The notes: generated by a model from the sequence alone, not told the origin. 14,168 nt of DNA from Spirochaetaceae bacterium (GCA_003141795.1 PLNO01000188.1:1-14168), one strand, 5' to 3'; counted from the stretch's first letter, positions 5,524 through 12,963 are shown. Made by a program: numbers and translations.

Positions 5524-7893
5524 ATGAAAGTGAAAAAGCTCCTGGTCGTCGCGCTTTTCGCCGCAATCGCATGGGGCGCGGCCGCGGAGACACCCGTTGC
5601 GATGCGGAGGTTCGCCTTCGTCGCCGGCTCCAACGACGGCGGAGAGTCGCTCGTGAAGCTGCGCTACGCGGAGAGCGACGCACGCTCGTTCGCCTCGGTG
5701 TTGCAGGACCTTGGCGGTGTGCGGCCCCAGGACATGGTCCTCGTCACCGGGCCGACCGTGCAGCGCTTCCGCGACGCGCTTTCGAGAGTCCGACAGATGA
5801 TCGGCACCCCTCGGGAGCTGGACGAGCGCAGGGAGCTCGTCTTCTACTATTCAGGTCATTCGGATGACGACGGGTTCCTCCTGGGAAAGGACCGCGTGTC
5901 GTGGGATGACCTGCGGGCGGATTTGAACGGCATCCCCGCCGATATCAAAGTGGCGATCGTCGACTCCTGCTCTTCGGGCTCCCTCACACGGGCGAAGGGC
6001 GGCATGAGTCGGCCCGCCTTCCTCTTCGACGCCTCTTCCGACATGACCGGTCACGCCTACCTCACCTCGGCTTCCGCTGAGGAGGCGGCGCAGGAATCGG
6101 ACAGGATCGGAAGCTCGTTCTTCACGCATTTCCTCATCTCGGGTCTGCGCGGCGCCGCCGATGCCGCGGGAGACGGCGTCGTTACCCTCGAGGAGGCCTA
6201 CGCGTATGCCTACAAGGAAACGCTCGCCTCGACGGAGAAGACCCAGTACGGGCCGCAGCACCCCGCGCGGGAGATGGACATCGCAGGTTCGGGCAACATC
6301 GTGCTCACCGATCTGCGCTCCTCCGCGGCGGGGGTTACGGTCTCCGAAGACATCGCCGGAAGGCTGTACTTCCGCGACAGTCAGGGAGACCTCGCCGTGG
6401 AGCTCAACAAGACCTACGGCGACAAGGTGGAGCTCGGCCTGGAGCCCGACACCTACTCGGTGGTGCTGGACAGCACGAAGGGTGCCCGCCTCGGCGGTGA
6501 AATCAAGGTTACAACGAGGCAGAGGACCGTCCTCGTCCTGTCGCAGCTTCGCCCGGTGACTCTGGATCAGGCCACGGCGCGGGGCGACCAGAGCGGATCC
6601 ACCGATCAAGCCGCGGCCCAGCCTGCCGTACAGCCCGCCCAGACCGCGGCAGCGCCCGGAGCGGGCGACGTGATCGGTGCCGCGGTGGGCGCCGCAGTCG
6701 GCTCGGCCCTGGGCAGGGCCGTCGGCACGGCCGTGGGCTCCGCGGTGACCGCCGCGATCACCGCCGCATCGGCGGTCCAGTCGGCAACAGCCCCTGCCGC
6801 AGCCCCGGCACCCGATCCCCGTCCTCCGGAGCCCGAGCCGCTTTCCTCCGCGGACAAGAGTCCGCGGCCGGCAGTGTTCCATTTCTCCTTCTTTCCCGAC
6901 CTCGGCCGCGGGTTCTTCGCGTCACAGGACGACCACATCATCTCGGTCAATCTCCTGGCCGGGACTTCAGGCTCGTCGCGCGGCTTCGAGGTGGGCGGTC
7001 TGGCCAATCTCGAGTCGGGGGACGTGATCGGTTTCCAGGCCGCGGGGCTGGCAAACCTTGCGCTGGGCACTCTCACCGGCTTCCAGGCCGCGGGGCTCTT
7101 CAATTACCTCGGCGGCGAAGCCCGGTTCTTCCAGACCGCAGGTCTCGTGAACGTGAGCGCGGGTGTCGCCGGCGCCCAGGTGGCCGGGTGGGGCAATGTA
7201 TCGCTGGGTGCGGTGCGCGGCGCGCAGATCGCCGGCCTCTTCAACTGGGCGGACAGCTCGCTTGCCGGCGTGCAGATCGCGGGGGTCGCGAACTGGGGCG
7301 CGGCCGTGAAGGGCCCGCAGATCAGCGTCATCAACGTCGCGGACTCCGTCACCGGCGCGCAGATCGGTGTCGTCAACATCGCCCGTCACGTCACCGGCAC
7401 GCAGATCGGCGTGCTGAACTTCAGCGACACCATGGACGGCCTTCCCATCGGCGTGCTCTCTCTCGAGCTGCAGGGCAGGCACGACGTGGCGCTGTGGATC
7501 GACATGGACGGGACCGCCTACACGAGCGTGAGCCTCGGCACGAAGAGGCTGTACACGGTGCTGAGCGCGGGCTGGATGCCCAGCGCGAGCCCCGTCTCCT
7601 GGTCGCTGGGATTCGGCGTCGGGGGGCGGTCGGACCTGGGCCCGCTCTACCTCGACTACGACCTGTCCATGGTGACCGCCATGGAGAGCCTGGCGAGCTC
7701 GGAGTACACGACCCTCGGCTATCAGTACCCGCGGATCAGGCTCGTTGCCGGCCTCCCGCTGTTCGGCGGAGTGTCGGTGGAGGCAGGGGCCACGCTGCGC
7801 ATCCTGTTGCCCTACCTGTCGACCTACATCACGGGGGCGGACCCGTCCGGAACGGTCTTCCAGCCCGGCTTCATCGTGGGAGTGAAACTGTGA
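5524..7893 (+). CDS. Exported caspase-like protease (peptidase C14) fused to glycine zipper and surface repeats
   Basis: This 789-residue protein opens with a signal peptide (residues 1-21, ending WGAAA). A caspase-like domain (about 27-265) follows, with the catalytic His112 in YYSGHSD and Cys149 in DSCSSG. An EF-hand-like loop DAAGDGVVTLEE (213-224) is similar to calcium sites in other bacterial caspase homologues, though the third ligand position is Ala. A beta-type region (about 275-345) and a Gln/Ala/Pro linker lead to a GxxxG zipper (385-412). A Pro-rich linker then leads to ten repeats with Asn every 14-16 residues (495-632), like the LA_2272-type surface repeats. A barrel-like tail (about 640-789) ends the protein. 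It should act in the periplasm or at the cell surface and cut after a specific residue; the substrate is unknown. AGGGA at 5512-5516 is the ribosome binding site. Both catalytic residues are intact, so activity is plausible. Confidence 0.87.
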   Translation: MKVKKLLVVALFAAIAWGAAAETPVAMRRFAFVAGSNDGGESLVKLRYAESDARSFASVLQDLGGVRPQDMVLVTGPTVQRFRDALSRVRQMIGTPRELDERRELVFYYSGHSDDDGFLLGKDRVSWDDLRADLNGIPADIKVAIVDSCSSGSLTRAKGGMSRPAFLFDASSDMTGHAYLTSASAEEAAQESDRIGSSFFTHFLISGLRGAADAAGDGVVTLEEAYAYAYKETLASTEKTQYGPQHPAREMDIAGSGNIVLTDLRSSAAGVTVSEDIAGRLYFRDSQGDLAVELNKTYGDKVELGLEPDTYSVVLDSTKGARLGGEIKVTTRQRTVLVLSQLRPVTLDQATARGDQSGSTDQAAAQPAVQPAQTAAAPGAGDVIGAAVGAAVGSALGRAVGTAVGSAVTAAITAASAVQSATAPAAAPAPDPRPPEPEPLSSADKSPRPAVFHFSFFPDLGRGFFASQDDHIISVNLLAGTSGSSRGFEVGGLANLESGDVIGFQAAGLANLALGTLTGFQAAGLFNYLGGEARFFQTAGLVNVSAGVAGAQVAGWGNVSLGAVRGAQIAGLFNWADSSLAGVQIAGVANWGAAVKGPQISVINVADSVTGAQIGVVNIARHVTGTQIGVLNFSDTMDGLPIGVLSLELQGRHDVALWIDMDGTAYTSVSLGTKRLYTVLSAGWMPSASPVSWSLGFGVGGRSDLGPLYLDYDLSMVTAMESLASSEYTTLGYQYPRIRLVAGLPLFGGVSVEAGATLRILLPYLSTYITGADPSGTVFQPGFIVGVKL
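6676..6759 (+). repeat. Coding repeat: GxxxG glycine zipper in the caspase-like protein
   Basis: Residues 385-412 repeat the tetrad Gly-[AST/R]-Ala-[Val/Leu] six times, with Gly at 385, 389, 393, 397, 401 and 405. Such zippers are known in membrane-inserting and oligomerising helices. Here the helix could anchor or multimerise the protease between its catalytic and surface parts; that role is inferred. Confidence 0.75.
6994..7425 (+). repeat. Ten-unit surface repeat with Gln/Asn ladder in the caspase-like protein
   Basis: Units follow the pattern GxQxAGLxNxxxGxxxG. Asn recurs at residues 495, 511, 527, 543, 558, 574, 590, 604, 618 and 632. Gln recurs at 505, 521, 537, 552, 568, 584, 599, 613 and 627. 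The step is mostly 16 residues at first and 14 in the last three units. Regular spacing of polar residues suggests a stacked beta solenoid. The pattern resembles the LA_2272 surface-repeat family. Confidence 0.8.
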
Positions 7894-8408
7894 AAAAAAG
7901 ATTCATCATCGCCATGGGGGTGCTTCTTGCCACAGCCCCCTTCGCGATGGCGGGAGGCGCGGGCGGGTGCGGGTTCGCCATGCAGAACCCGACGCTCGGA
8001 CCTTCGAACACCGTCATGGGCATGAGCTCCATCATGGGCTACGGGTACGGAGTATCGGAGCACGGCGAGCGCTTCGGCGGCTTCGGCGCGGCCCTGTTGT
8101 CGGCGGACGGGGAGACTGACGGCGGGGTCGGCGGAGTGATGATCGGCCAGGAGCTGCGGGCAGGCCCCTTTGTCGTCGCGGTCACCCTGTGGGGCGGAGT
8201 GGGCGGCGCGGCCTACAGGGAGGCGGGCTACATGCTCCTGTTCGGCGAGGCCGATGCCGAAGTGGGCGTCAGGCTTCTCCCCTGGGTCCAGCTCACTTTC
8301 TACGCAGGCTACCAGGCCTTCGGGAACATGGTTCCCGGCGTGCCGATGAGCTCCATGTACATCTACTCGCCCGTGATGGGTGTTCGGCTGGGCTGGGGAT
8401 CGTTTTAA
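7890..8408 (+). CDS. Small exported protein, probably outer-membrane
   Basis: I do not recognise a named family. The 172-residue product starts at GTG 7890, overlapping the caspase-like gene's stop by four bases (GTGA), so the two are translationally coupled. GGGAG lies upstream. The GTG start is favoured because it yields a full signal peptide (KKRFIIAMGVLLATAPFAMA); the next ATG would remove its charged end. The mature part is rich in Gly and Met and ends LGWGSF, consistent with beta-barrel strands and an aromatic last residue. Cys27 in AGGC could instead be a relaxed lipoprotein site, as spirochaetes tolerate non-standard ones. Being last in the operon, it may be an envelope partner of the caspase-like protein. 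Confidence 0.72.
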   Translation: MKKRFIIAMGVLLATAPFAMAGGAGGCGFAMQNPTLGPSNTVMGMSSIMGYGYGVSEHGERFGGFGAALLSADGETDGGVGGVMIGQELRAGPFVVAVTLWGGVGGAAYREAGYMLLFGEADAEVGVRLLPWVQLTFYAGYQAFGNMVPGVPMSSMYIYSPVMGVRLGWGSF

Positions 8409-8435
8409 CGCTGCACATCCCGTTCCAAAGCGGAA

Positions 8436-8457
8436 GGGCTGCCATATCCGGCAGCCC
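8436..8457. terminator. Hairpin between the caspase operon and the convergent DUF4097 gene
   Basis: GGGCTGCC (8436-8443) and GGCAGCCC (8450-8457) form a perfect 8-bp stem with a six-base loop. It lies 28 bases after the operon's last stop and 25 before the convergent gene's stop. The downstream sequence is only weakly T-rich (CTCCTT), so it is a likely but not classical bidirectional terminator. Confidence 0.6.
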
Positions 8458-8481
8458 CTCCTTGGCTCGAGCTCACCGCCC

Positions 8482-9420
8482 TTAGTTCTTCGAGAGGTCG
8501 ATGCTCCCGCTCATGGTCCCGATGTCGACGACCGCCGCGCCCGTCCCGACCCTTCCCTCCAGCCTGTTGTTCTTCTGTTCGCTGATCGTGACGGGAAATC
8601 CGCACGACACCCGGCCGCTCAGGGAGTGCAGCGTCAGCCGCGCGTCCAGGCCGGAAAACGCCCCTACGGATACGGATCCCGAGATGGTGTTGAGCTGCGC
8701 GGAGCCCGCTTGCGGCAAGGCTGCGATGGTCCCGTTGATCGATCCCGACACCGAATGGGCGTTCAGCGCGCCCTCCGATACGAAGCGTATTCCTCCGCTC
8801 GTGGTGGAAACGTCGAGGTTGCGCGCCCTGGTCGTGGCAACGGATCCCGAAATCGTCCCAAGGGTCTGGTCGATGCCGGCCGGCACGTCGTGCACGGCGA
8901 GGCTGCCGCTCACCGAGTGCGCCTCCACGACCTTCACCCCCGCCGGAATGGAGATGCGGAACGATACGGTGGCCGCGTGTCCCATGAAGCGCGAATCGTG
9001 CTGCTCCTGGACGATGAGGCGGCTGCCCTGTTTCTCGATATCCACGCGGACCCCGTCCATCGCGGCGGGGAAGGGCGCAGTCTTCACCGAGTGTACCGCT
9101 GCACTCCCGCCCGCCGGGGCTCCTGCGATGTCGATGGAGCCGGCAATCGTCCTCACCTCGACCTCCGTGATGTCCCCGGACGGCACCTGCTCGTCCTTCT
9201 CCTCGCGCACGGAGTTCCCATGTCGAGCGTCGTCGCGGTCGTTGCCGAACCAGGGAGCTCTGCCCATGTCCCAGAACATGCGGCCCTGCGGGAAGTGGAA
9301 TCCGCCGGTGAACATCCGGCCCTGCACGATGCCGATGAAGCTGCCGATCGCCATGAGGATCACGAGCACCCCCAGCGAGATGCCGAGGACGTCGGTGGGG
9401 CTATGGCTTGTCCGACTCAT
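8482..9420 (-). CDS. Membrane-anchored DUF4097-type beta-repeat protein
   Basis: The 312-residue product has one N-terminal transmembrane segment (about 12-32), a charged linker, then a repetitive beta region. The motif [S/T]-x-S-G-[S/G/R]-hydrophobic recurs at about residues 169, 189, 206, 223, 245, 266 and 302, with a related TIAGSI at 91. This SGS ladder is characteristic of DUF4097, a family of putative adhesin or beta-helix domains, often found beside small membrane regulators. A beta-helix exposed outside the cytoplasm is likely; the ligand is unknown. The ATG at 9420 has GGAG seven bases upstream. The first 20 bases overlap the end of the 2TM gene, so the two are translated together. 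Confidence 0.82.
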   Translation of the reverse strand: MSRTSHSPTDVLGISLGVLVILMAIGSFIGIVQGRMFTGGFHFPQGRMFWDMGRAPWFGNDRDDARHGNSVREEKDEQVPSGDITEVEVRTIAGSIDIAGAPAGGSAAVHSVKTAPFPAAMDGVRVDIEKQGSRLIVQEQHDSRFMGHAATVSFRISIPAGVKVVEAHSVSGSLAVHDVPAGIDQTLGTISGSVATTRARNLDVSTTSGGIRFVSEGALNAHSVSGSINGTIAALPQAGSAQLNTISGSVSVGAFSGLDARLTLHSLSGRVSCGFPVTISEQKNNRLEGRVGTGAAVVDIGTMSGSIDLSKN

Positions 9421-9682
9421 TCATCTTCTCCAGCTCTTTGCGGGCGAGCCTGTCCACCATGTTTCCCGACTGGTAGAGATAGGCCGAAAGGAAGTGCGAT
9501 ACCACCCCGATCCCCCATCCCAGAGCCGCCCAGAGCCACCACTGGTAGCCGCCCCAGGTGAGGTTGTTGATGAGCGCCAGGGCCACCATCACCACGACAT
9601 ACGTGATCGCATGTCGGATGAATCCGACCTTCTTCTCCGCGATTTTGCGGGCAAGCGCGAGCTTGTCATTGACGTCAGACAT
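9401..9682 (-). CDS. Small 2TM-domain membrane protein
   Basis: This 93-residue protein has two transmembrane helices at about 25-42 and 47-69, flanked by charged ends. The segments LINNLTWGGYQWWLW and GWGIGVVSHF are typical of the 2TM domain, a small membrane module found alone or fused to signalling proteins. The start is set by GAGGAGG seven bases before ATG 9682. The frame stays open for another 39 codons upstream, but that stretch crosses a promoter-like region and lacks a ribosome site. It overlaps the DUF4097 gene by 20 bases, and the two probably act together in the membrane. The molecular role is unknown. Confidence 0.82.
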   Translation of the reverse strand: MSDVNDKLALARKIAEKKVGFIRHAITYVVVMVALALINNLTWGGYQWWLWAALGWGIGVVSHFLSAYLYQSGNMVDRLARKELEKMNESDKP

Positions 9683-9713
9683 TTCCGTCCTCCTCTTTCC
9701 ATTGTCTGTTCTG

Positions 9714-9722
9714 GATATAACA
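9714..9722 (-). promoter_or_regulatory. Candidate extended -10 for the 2TM-DUF4097 pair
   Basis: On the minus strand, TGTTATATC (9722-9714) resembles an extended -10 (TGn plus TATATC), about 30 bases before the 2TM start. I found no clear -35. It is the only promoter-like element on that strand in this gap. Confidence 0.35.
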
Positions 9723-9767
9723 CCAAGAATACCCCCGCGTGTCGGTAATGAGAAGGGCCGCCGCGGC

Positions 9768-9796
9768 TTCACAGGCCCGAGCCGCTCGGGTATAAC
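9768..9796 (+). promoter_or_regulatory. Strong promoter with a dyad operator in its spacer (xylulokinase gene)
   Basis: TTCACA (9768-9773), a 17-base spacer and TATAAC (9791-9796) each match five of six consensus bases. The spacer contains the perfect dyad CCCGAGC-C-GCTCGGG (9776-9790), directly abutting the -10. A dimeric repressor bound there would block RNA polymerase, consistent with substrate-induced expression of a sugar kinase. The regulator is not in the window. Confidence 0.7.
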
Positions 9797-9816
9797 CATG
9801 CCAAGAGGAGAACATT

Positions 9817-11316
9817 ATGGCCGGGTACCTGCTTGGTTTCGACCTGGGAAGCTCATCGATCAAGGCGGCGCTGATCGACTCGGAATCGGGAAAAAGCGCG
9901 GGAAGTGCCTCCAGCCCCCGCAAGGAGCTCTCCATAGAGGCCCCGCGTCCGGGGTGGGCGGAGCAGGACCCCGAGGTGTGGTGGGAGAACGCCGTTGCAG
10001 CCGCCCTCCAGCTCAAGGCGGCACAACCGGCCGCGTTCGCCGCCGTCAAGGCCATCGGGATCTCCTATCAGATGCACGGGCTCGTTCTCCTGGACAAGGG
10101 GGGAGCCGTCCTGCGCCCGTCGATCATCTGGTGCGACAGCCGCGCCGTGCAGACGGGAGAAAAAGCGTTCAAGGGGATCGGGGAAAAAGTCTGTCTCTCC
10201 CGCCTGCTGAACTCCCCCGGTAATTTCACCGCGTCGAAGCTCGCGTGGGTGAAGGAGAACGAGCCGGAGGTGTTCAGCCGCGCGGCGACGTTCCTCCTCC
10301 CGGGAGACTGGCTGGCGCTGCGCATGACGGGAGAGGCGCGAACGACGAGCTCTGGTCTCTCCGAGGGCATTCTCTGGGATTTCCTCGAGGGGAAACGCGC
10401 GGATCTCGTCCTGGACTGGTTCGGCATCCCCGCCGCTCTCGTGGCGAAACCCGTCGACACTTTCTCCGTACAGGGCGGGCTCACCGCCGCGGCCGCTACT
10501 GCCCTCGGCCTCAAGCAGGGAACGCCCGTTTGCTACCGCGCCGGCGATCAGCCCAACAACGCATTTTCCCTCAACGTTCTGGATCCCGGGGAGGCTGCCA
10601 CCACGGCCGGTACCTCGGGGGTCGTCTACGGCATCATCGATACGCCGCGGTACGATCCGGCATCGCGCGTGAATACGTTCGTTCACGTCAACCACTCCGC
10701 CCGTGCCCCGCGCTACGGCGTGCTCCTCTGCGTCAACGGCACGGGGATCCTGTACAGCTGGCTGCGGCGCATGCTGGTCGGAGATTCGGGGGTTGTTCCC
10801 TACGACGAGCTCAACCGGGTCGCCGCCGAGGCGCCCATTGGCGCAGACGGCCTCTGCATTCTGCCCTTCGGGAACGGCGCCGAGCGAACGCTTGAAAACA
10901 GGAACCCCGGCGCGTCGTTCCACGGGCTTGATTTCAACAGGCACGGCATCCCCCAGCTCCTGCGCGCCGCGCAGGAGGGCATCGTGTTCGCTCTGAACTA
11001 CGGCCTGGGGATCATGAAGGGAATGGGTCTGGACGCGAAGACCGTCAGGGCAGGCAACGCCAACATGTTCCTGAGCCCGCTGTTCAGGGAGGCGTTCGCC
11101 ACGGTCACGGGAGCGCGCGTGGAGCTGTACGACACTGACGGAGCGCAGGGCGCCGCGCGCGGGGCGGGGGTCGGCGCGGGCATCTATCGAAGTACGCGTG
11201 AAGCGTTCGTCGGCCTGCGCGCGGTGCAGACCGCCGAGCCCGACCTTTCCAAGCAGGGGGCATATCAGGACGCGTACGGCCGGTGGGAAGCGGAGCTCAG
11301 GAAATCGGCGCTCTGA
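9817..11316 (+). CDS. xylB: Xylulokinase-type FGGY carbohydrate kinase
   Basis: The 499-residue length and motifs fit xylulokinase, which phosphorylates D-xylulose to xylulose 5-phosphate for the pentose phosphate pathway. The nucleotide-binding start is GFDLGSSSIK (7-16, with Asp9). The substrate-site motif is SYQMHGLVLLD (83-93), and IIWCDSRA follows. The catalytic Asp244 lies in AGDQPNN, and the second phosphate motif TTAGTSGVVYG follows. MHGLVLLD is more typical of xylulokinase than of glycerol or gluconate kinases, though substrates in this family vary and no xylose isomerase is in view. AGAGGAG lies six bases before ATG 9817. A strong promoter with a dyad operator precedes it, and a long hairpin follows the stop. 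It is monocistronic and convergent with the amidohydrolase gene three bases away. Confidence 0.87.
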   Translation: MAGYLLGFDLGSSSIKAALIDSESGKSAGSASSPRKELSIEAPRPGWAEQDPEVWWENAVAAALQLKAAQPAAFAAVKAIGISYQMHGLVLLDKGGAVLRPSIIWCDSRAVQTGEKAFKGIGEKVCLSRLLNSPGNFTASKLAWVKENEPEVFSRAATFLLPGDWLALRMTGEARTTSSGLSEGILWDFLEGKRADLVLDWFGIPAALVAKPVDTFSVQGGLTAAAATALGLKQGTPVCYRAGDQPNNAFSLNVLDPGEAATTAGTSGVVYGIIDTPRYDPASRVNTFVHVNHSARAPRYGVLLCVNGTGILYSWLRRMLVGDSGVVPYDELNRVAAEAPIGADGLCILPFGNGAERTLENRNPGASFHGLDFNRHGIPQLLRAAQEGIVFALNYGLGIMKGMGLDAKTVRAGNANMFLSPLFREAFATVTGARVELYDTDGAQGAARGAGVGAGIYRSTREAFVGLRAVQTAEPDLSKQGAYQDAYGRWEAELRKSAL

Positions 11317-11319
11317 TCC

Positions 11320-12951
11320 TCAGGGAAGGGGAACGCCCGCGTTCAGCGGGTTCTCCTTCCTGCCGGAACCGATGATCTTCGTGCCGTTCACGAACACGTA
11401 GTCGATGCCGACAGGCGCGGAGTCGTTCTCCGTGGGAGAGGTCGTGTCGCCGACCTGGTCCCCGTCGAAGACCGTGATGTCCGCCGCCATCCCTTCCTTG
11501 AGCAGCCCGCGCTCCGTGAGCCCGAAACGCTCCGCGGTGGCGCCGCTCATCTTGCGCACCGTCTCCTCCACCGTCATCAGCCGTTGATCCCGCGCGATCT
11601 GGAGCAGCCGGGGGAATGCCCCGTAGGCGCAGGGGTTCTGCACGCCTTTGGGCTCCACCCACGCATCCGTCCCGAAGAGGCAGGCCGGATGGCGCATCAG
11701 GGTCTCCGTGATCCTGTCATTGCCGAACCTCTGGCAGAGCAGCTTCGCGCGGCCTTCGCTGCGCCGCGCTATGTCCACCAGGGTGTCCACGGGGCTCATC
11801 CTGCGCAGCCGCGCGATCTCCGTGAGGTTCTTTCCGCTGTATTCGGTAAGGTCCTCGTCCAGGATGTCGGTCACCTGGATGTCCGAAGGTCCGAACCCCA
11901 GGAGACGGTAGGAGCGGCGCAGCTCCCGCTTCACCCGCCGCATCGCGGAGGCATCGGCGTAAGCGGCCGCCCCCAGCGCGCGCAGCCAGGCCGGCATCAA
12001 GGCGCTCACGACGGAGGCGCTGTACGGCATGGGGTGCATGTCGAAGCGCACGTCGACGCCGTCGGCCTGCGCGGCCTCGATGAGCGCCAGCGCCTCGTTC
12101 ACCGTGCGCCACGTGCGCGAGCCGATGAAGGAAAGGTGGGAGACCTGCAGGCGCACGCCGGTTTTCCGCGCGAGGTCGAGCACCTCACGGAGCGCGGCGA
12201 GGTTGTGCGGCTCGCCGAAGGGCCGCACAGGCCGGTCCGGTGTCACCGCGGCCGAGGTCCGCATGTGCACGGCCAGGATTTTGTTCTTCGATTTTACCAG
12301 GCGCGCGACCTCCACAAGCTCTTCGGGCCGGGCATAGATGCCGGGTTCGTTATGCAGGCCGATGGAGACGCCGTGCGCGCCTTCGTTCAAGGCATTGGAG
12401 AGGAGCCAGAGCAGCTCCTTCGTCTCATACGGGTGAAGGGGGGAGGGATTGCCCGCTCTGATGGAGAGGCGCGTCGAGCCGTGCCCCGCAAGGAGCGCGA
12501 TGTTGTGACTCGTTCCCGATGCTGAGAGGCGCTCGTAGAGCTCGGCAACGCTGCTCCACTCCACGTCGAGGAGACGGGAGCCGACCTGGGCTGCCTCGAG
12601 CTGGGACTTCCAGATCGTGTCGGGTCGGAACGCCGCGGCGGCGATGCCGCAGTTGCCGGCGATCACGGTGGTGATGCCCTGCGCGAGGAAGGGGTATTTC
12701 AGATCGTCATGTCCCTTGAGGGGGATCTGCCAGTCCAGATGGGAGTGCGCGTCGATGAAGCCCGGCGCCACGATCCGTCCGGCGCAATCGATGACGACGC
12801 CGGTGGAGCGCAGCGGCTTGGGGGAGATGCGATGGATCTTCCCCGCACGGATGAGGAGGTTGGCGGTGAGGGGAGGCCCGCCTAAGCCGTCCACGATGAG
12901 CCCGCCCTTGAGGATGATATCCTGGTCCTTGCCTTTGGTGTCGTGGGTCAT
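11320..12951 (-). CDS. Zinc amidohydrolase of the D-aminoacylase (N-acyl-D-amino-acid deacylase) type
   Basis: The 543-residue protein has the amidohydrolase-superfamily layout: a beta start (ILKGGLIVDGLG), PGFIDAHSHLDW, a TIM-barrel body and a closing beta segment (ADITVFD, then VNGTKI). The metal ligands expected for D-aminoacylase are all present: His69 and His71, Cys101 in GNCG, His229 in VHMR, His272 in VSHL and Asp429 in FGTDAW. Family members hydrolyse N-acyl-D-amino acids, and relatives act on other amides, so the substrate is uncertain. It is somewhat longer than characterised D-aminoacylases (about 480). It is divergent from psuK with a 63-base gap; a role beside pseudouridine breakdown is possible but unproven. 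GAGG lies seven bases before ATG 12951. Confidence 0.83.
   Translation of the reverse strand: MTHDTKGKDQDIILKGGLIVDGLGGPPLTANLLIRAGKIHRISPKPLRSTGVVIDCAGRIVAPGFIDAHSHLDWQIPLKGHDDLKYPFLAQGITTVIAGNCGIAAAAFRPDTIWKSQLEAAQVGSRLLDVEWSSVAELYERLSASGTSHNIALLAGHGSTRLSIRAGNPSPLHPYETKELLWLLSNALNEGAHGVSIGLHNEPGIYARPEELVEVARLVKSKNKILAVHMRTSAAVTPDRPVRPFGEPHNLAALREVLDLARKTGVRLQVSHLSFIGSRTWRTVNEALALIEAAQADGVDVRFDMHPMPYSASVVSALMPAWLRALGAAAYADASAMRRVKRELRRSYRLLGFGPSDIQVTDILDEDLTEYSGKNLTEIARLRRMSPVDTLVDIARRSEGRAKLLCQRFGNDRITETLMRHPACLFGTDAWVEPKGVQNPCAYGAFPRLLQIARDQRLMTVEETVRKMSGATAERFGLTERGLLKEGMAADITVFDGDQVGDTTSPTENDSAPVGIDYVFVNGTKIIGSGRKENPLNAGVPLP
11324..11360 (+). terminator. Long hairpin just after the xylulokinase gene
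   Basis: Starting eight bases after the stop, bases 11324-11340 pair with 11346-11360. The stem has 15 pairs including one G-U, a two-base bulge and the loop GTTCA. It lies wholly within the 3' end of the convergent amidohydrolase gene. No T-run follows. In the amidohydrolase transcript the G-U pair becomes a mismatch, so the hairpin is stronger in the xylulokinase transcript. Confidence 0.5.
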
Positions 12952-12963
12952 TGATTTTCCTCA

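Noticed and set aside
6676..6759. GC-rich tandem DNA repeat as a possible non-coding or mobile repeat
   Set aside because: The periodicity is of codons for the glycine zipper, with varied bases between units, so it is protein-level repetition and not a DNA repeat element.
5851..6882. Minus-strand open frame of 343 residues opposite the caspase-like gene
   Set aside because: The plus strand holds the catalytic His and Cys motifs and zipper in frame; the antisense product is Gly/Arg-rich without motifs.
8501..9748. Plus-strand open frames of 393 and 415 residues over the DUF4097 and 2TM genes
   Set aside because: The minus strand has ribosome binding sites, transmembrane segments and the SGS ladder. 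The plus-strand products cross both genes and their overlap and lack motifs.
9683..9799. N-terminal extension of the 2TM protein to an ATG at 9799
   Set aside because: The extension would read through promoter-like sequence and has no ribosome site, whereas GAGGAGG is ideally placed for ATG 9682.
11584..12525. Plus-strand open frame of 313 residues opposite the amidohydrolase
   Set aside because: All six metal ligands of the amidohydrolase are in frame on the minus strand; the plus-strand frame is a shadow.
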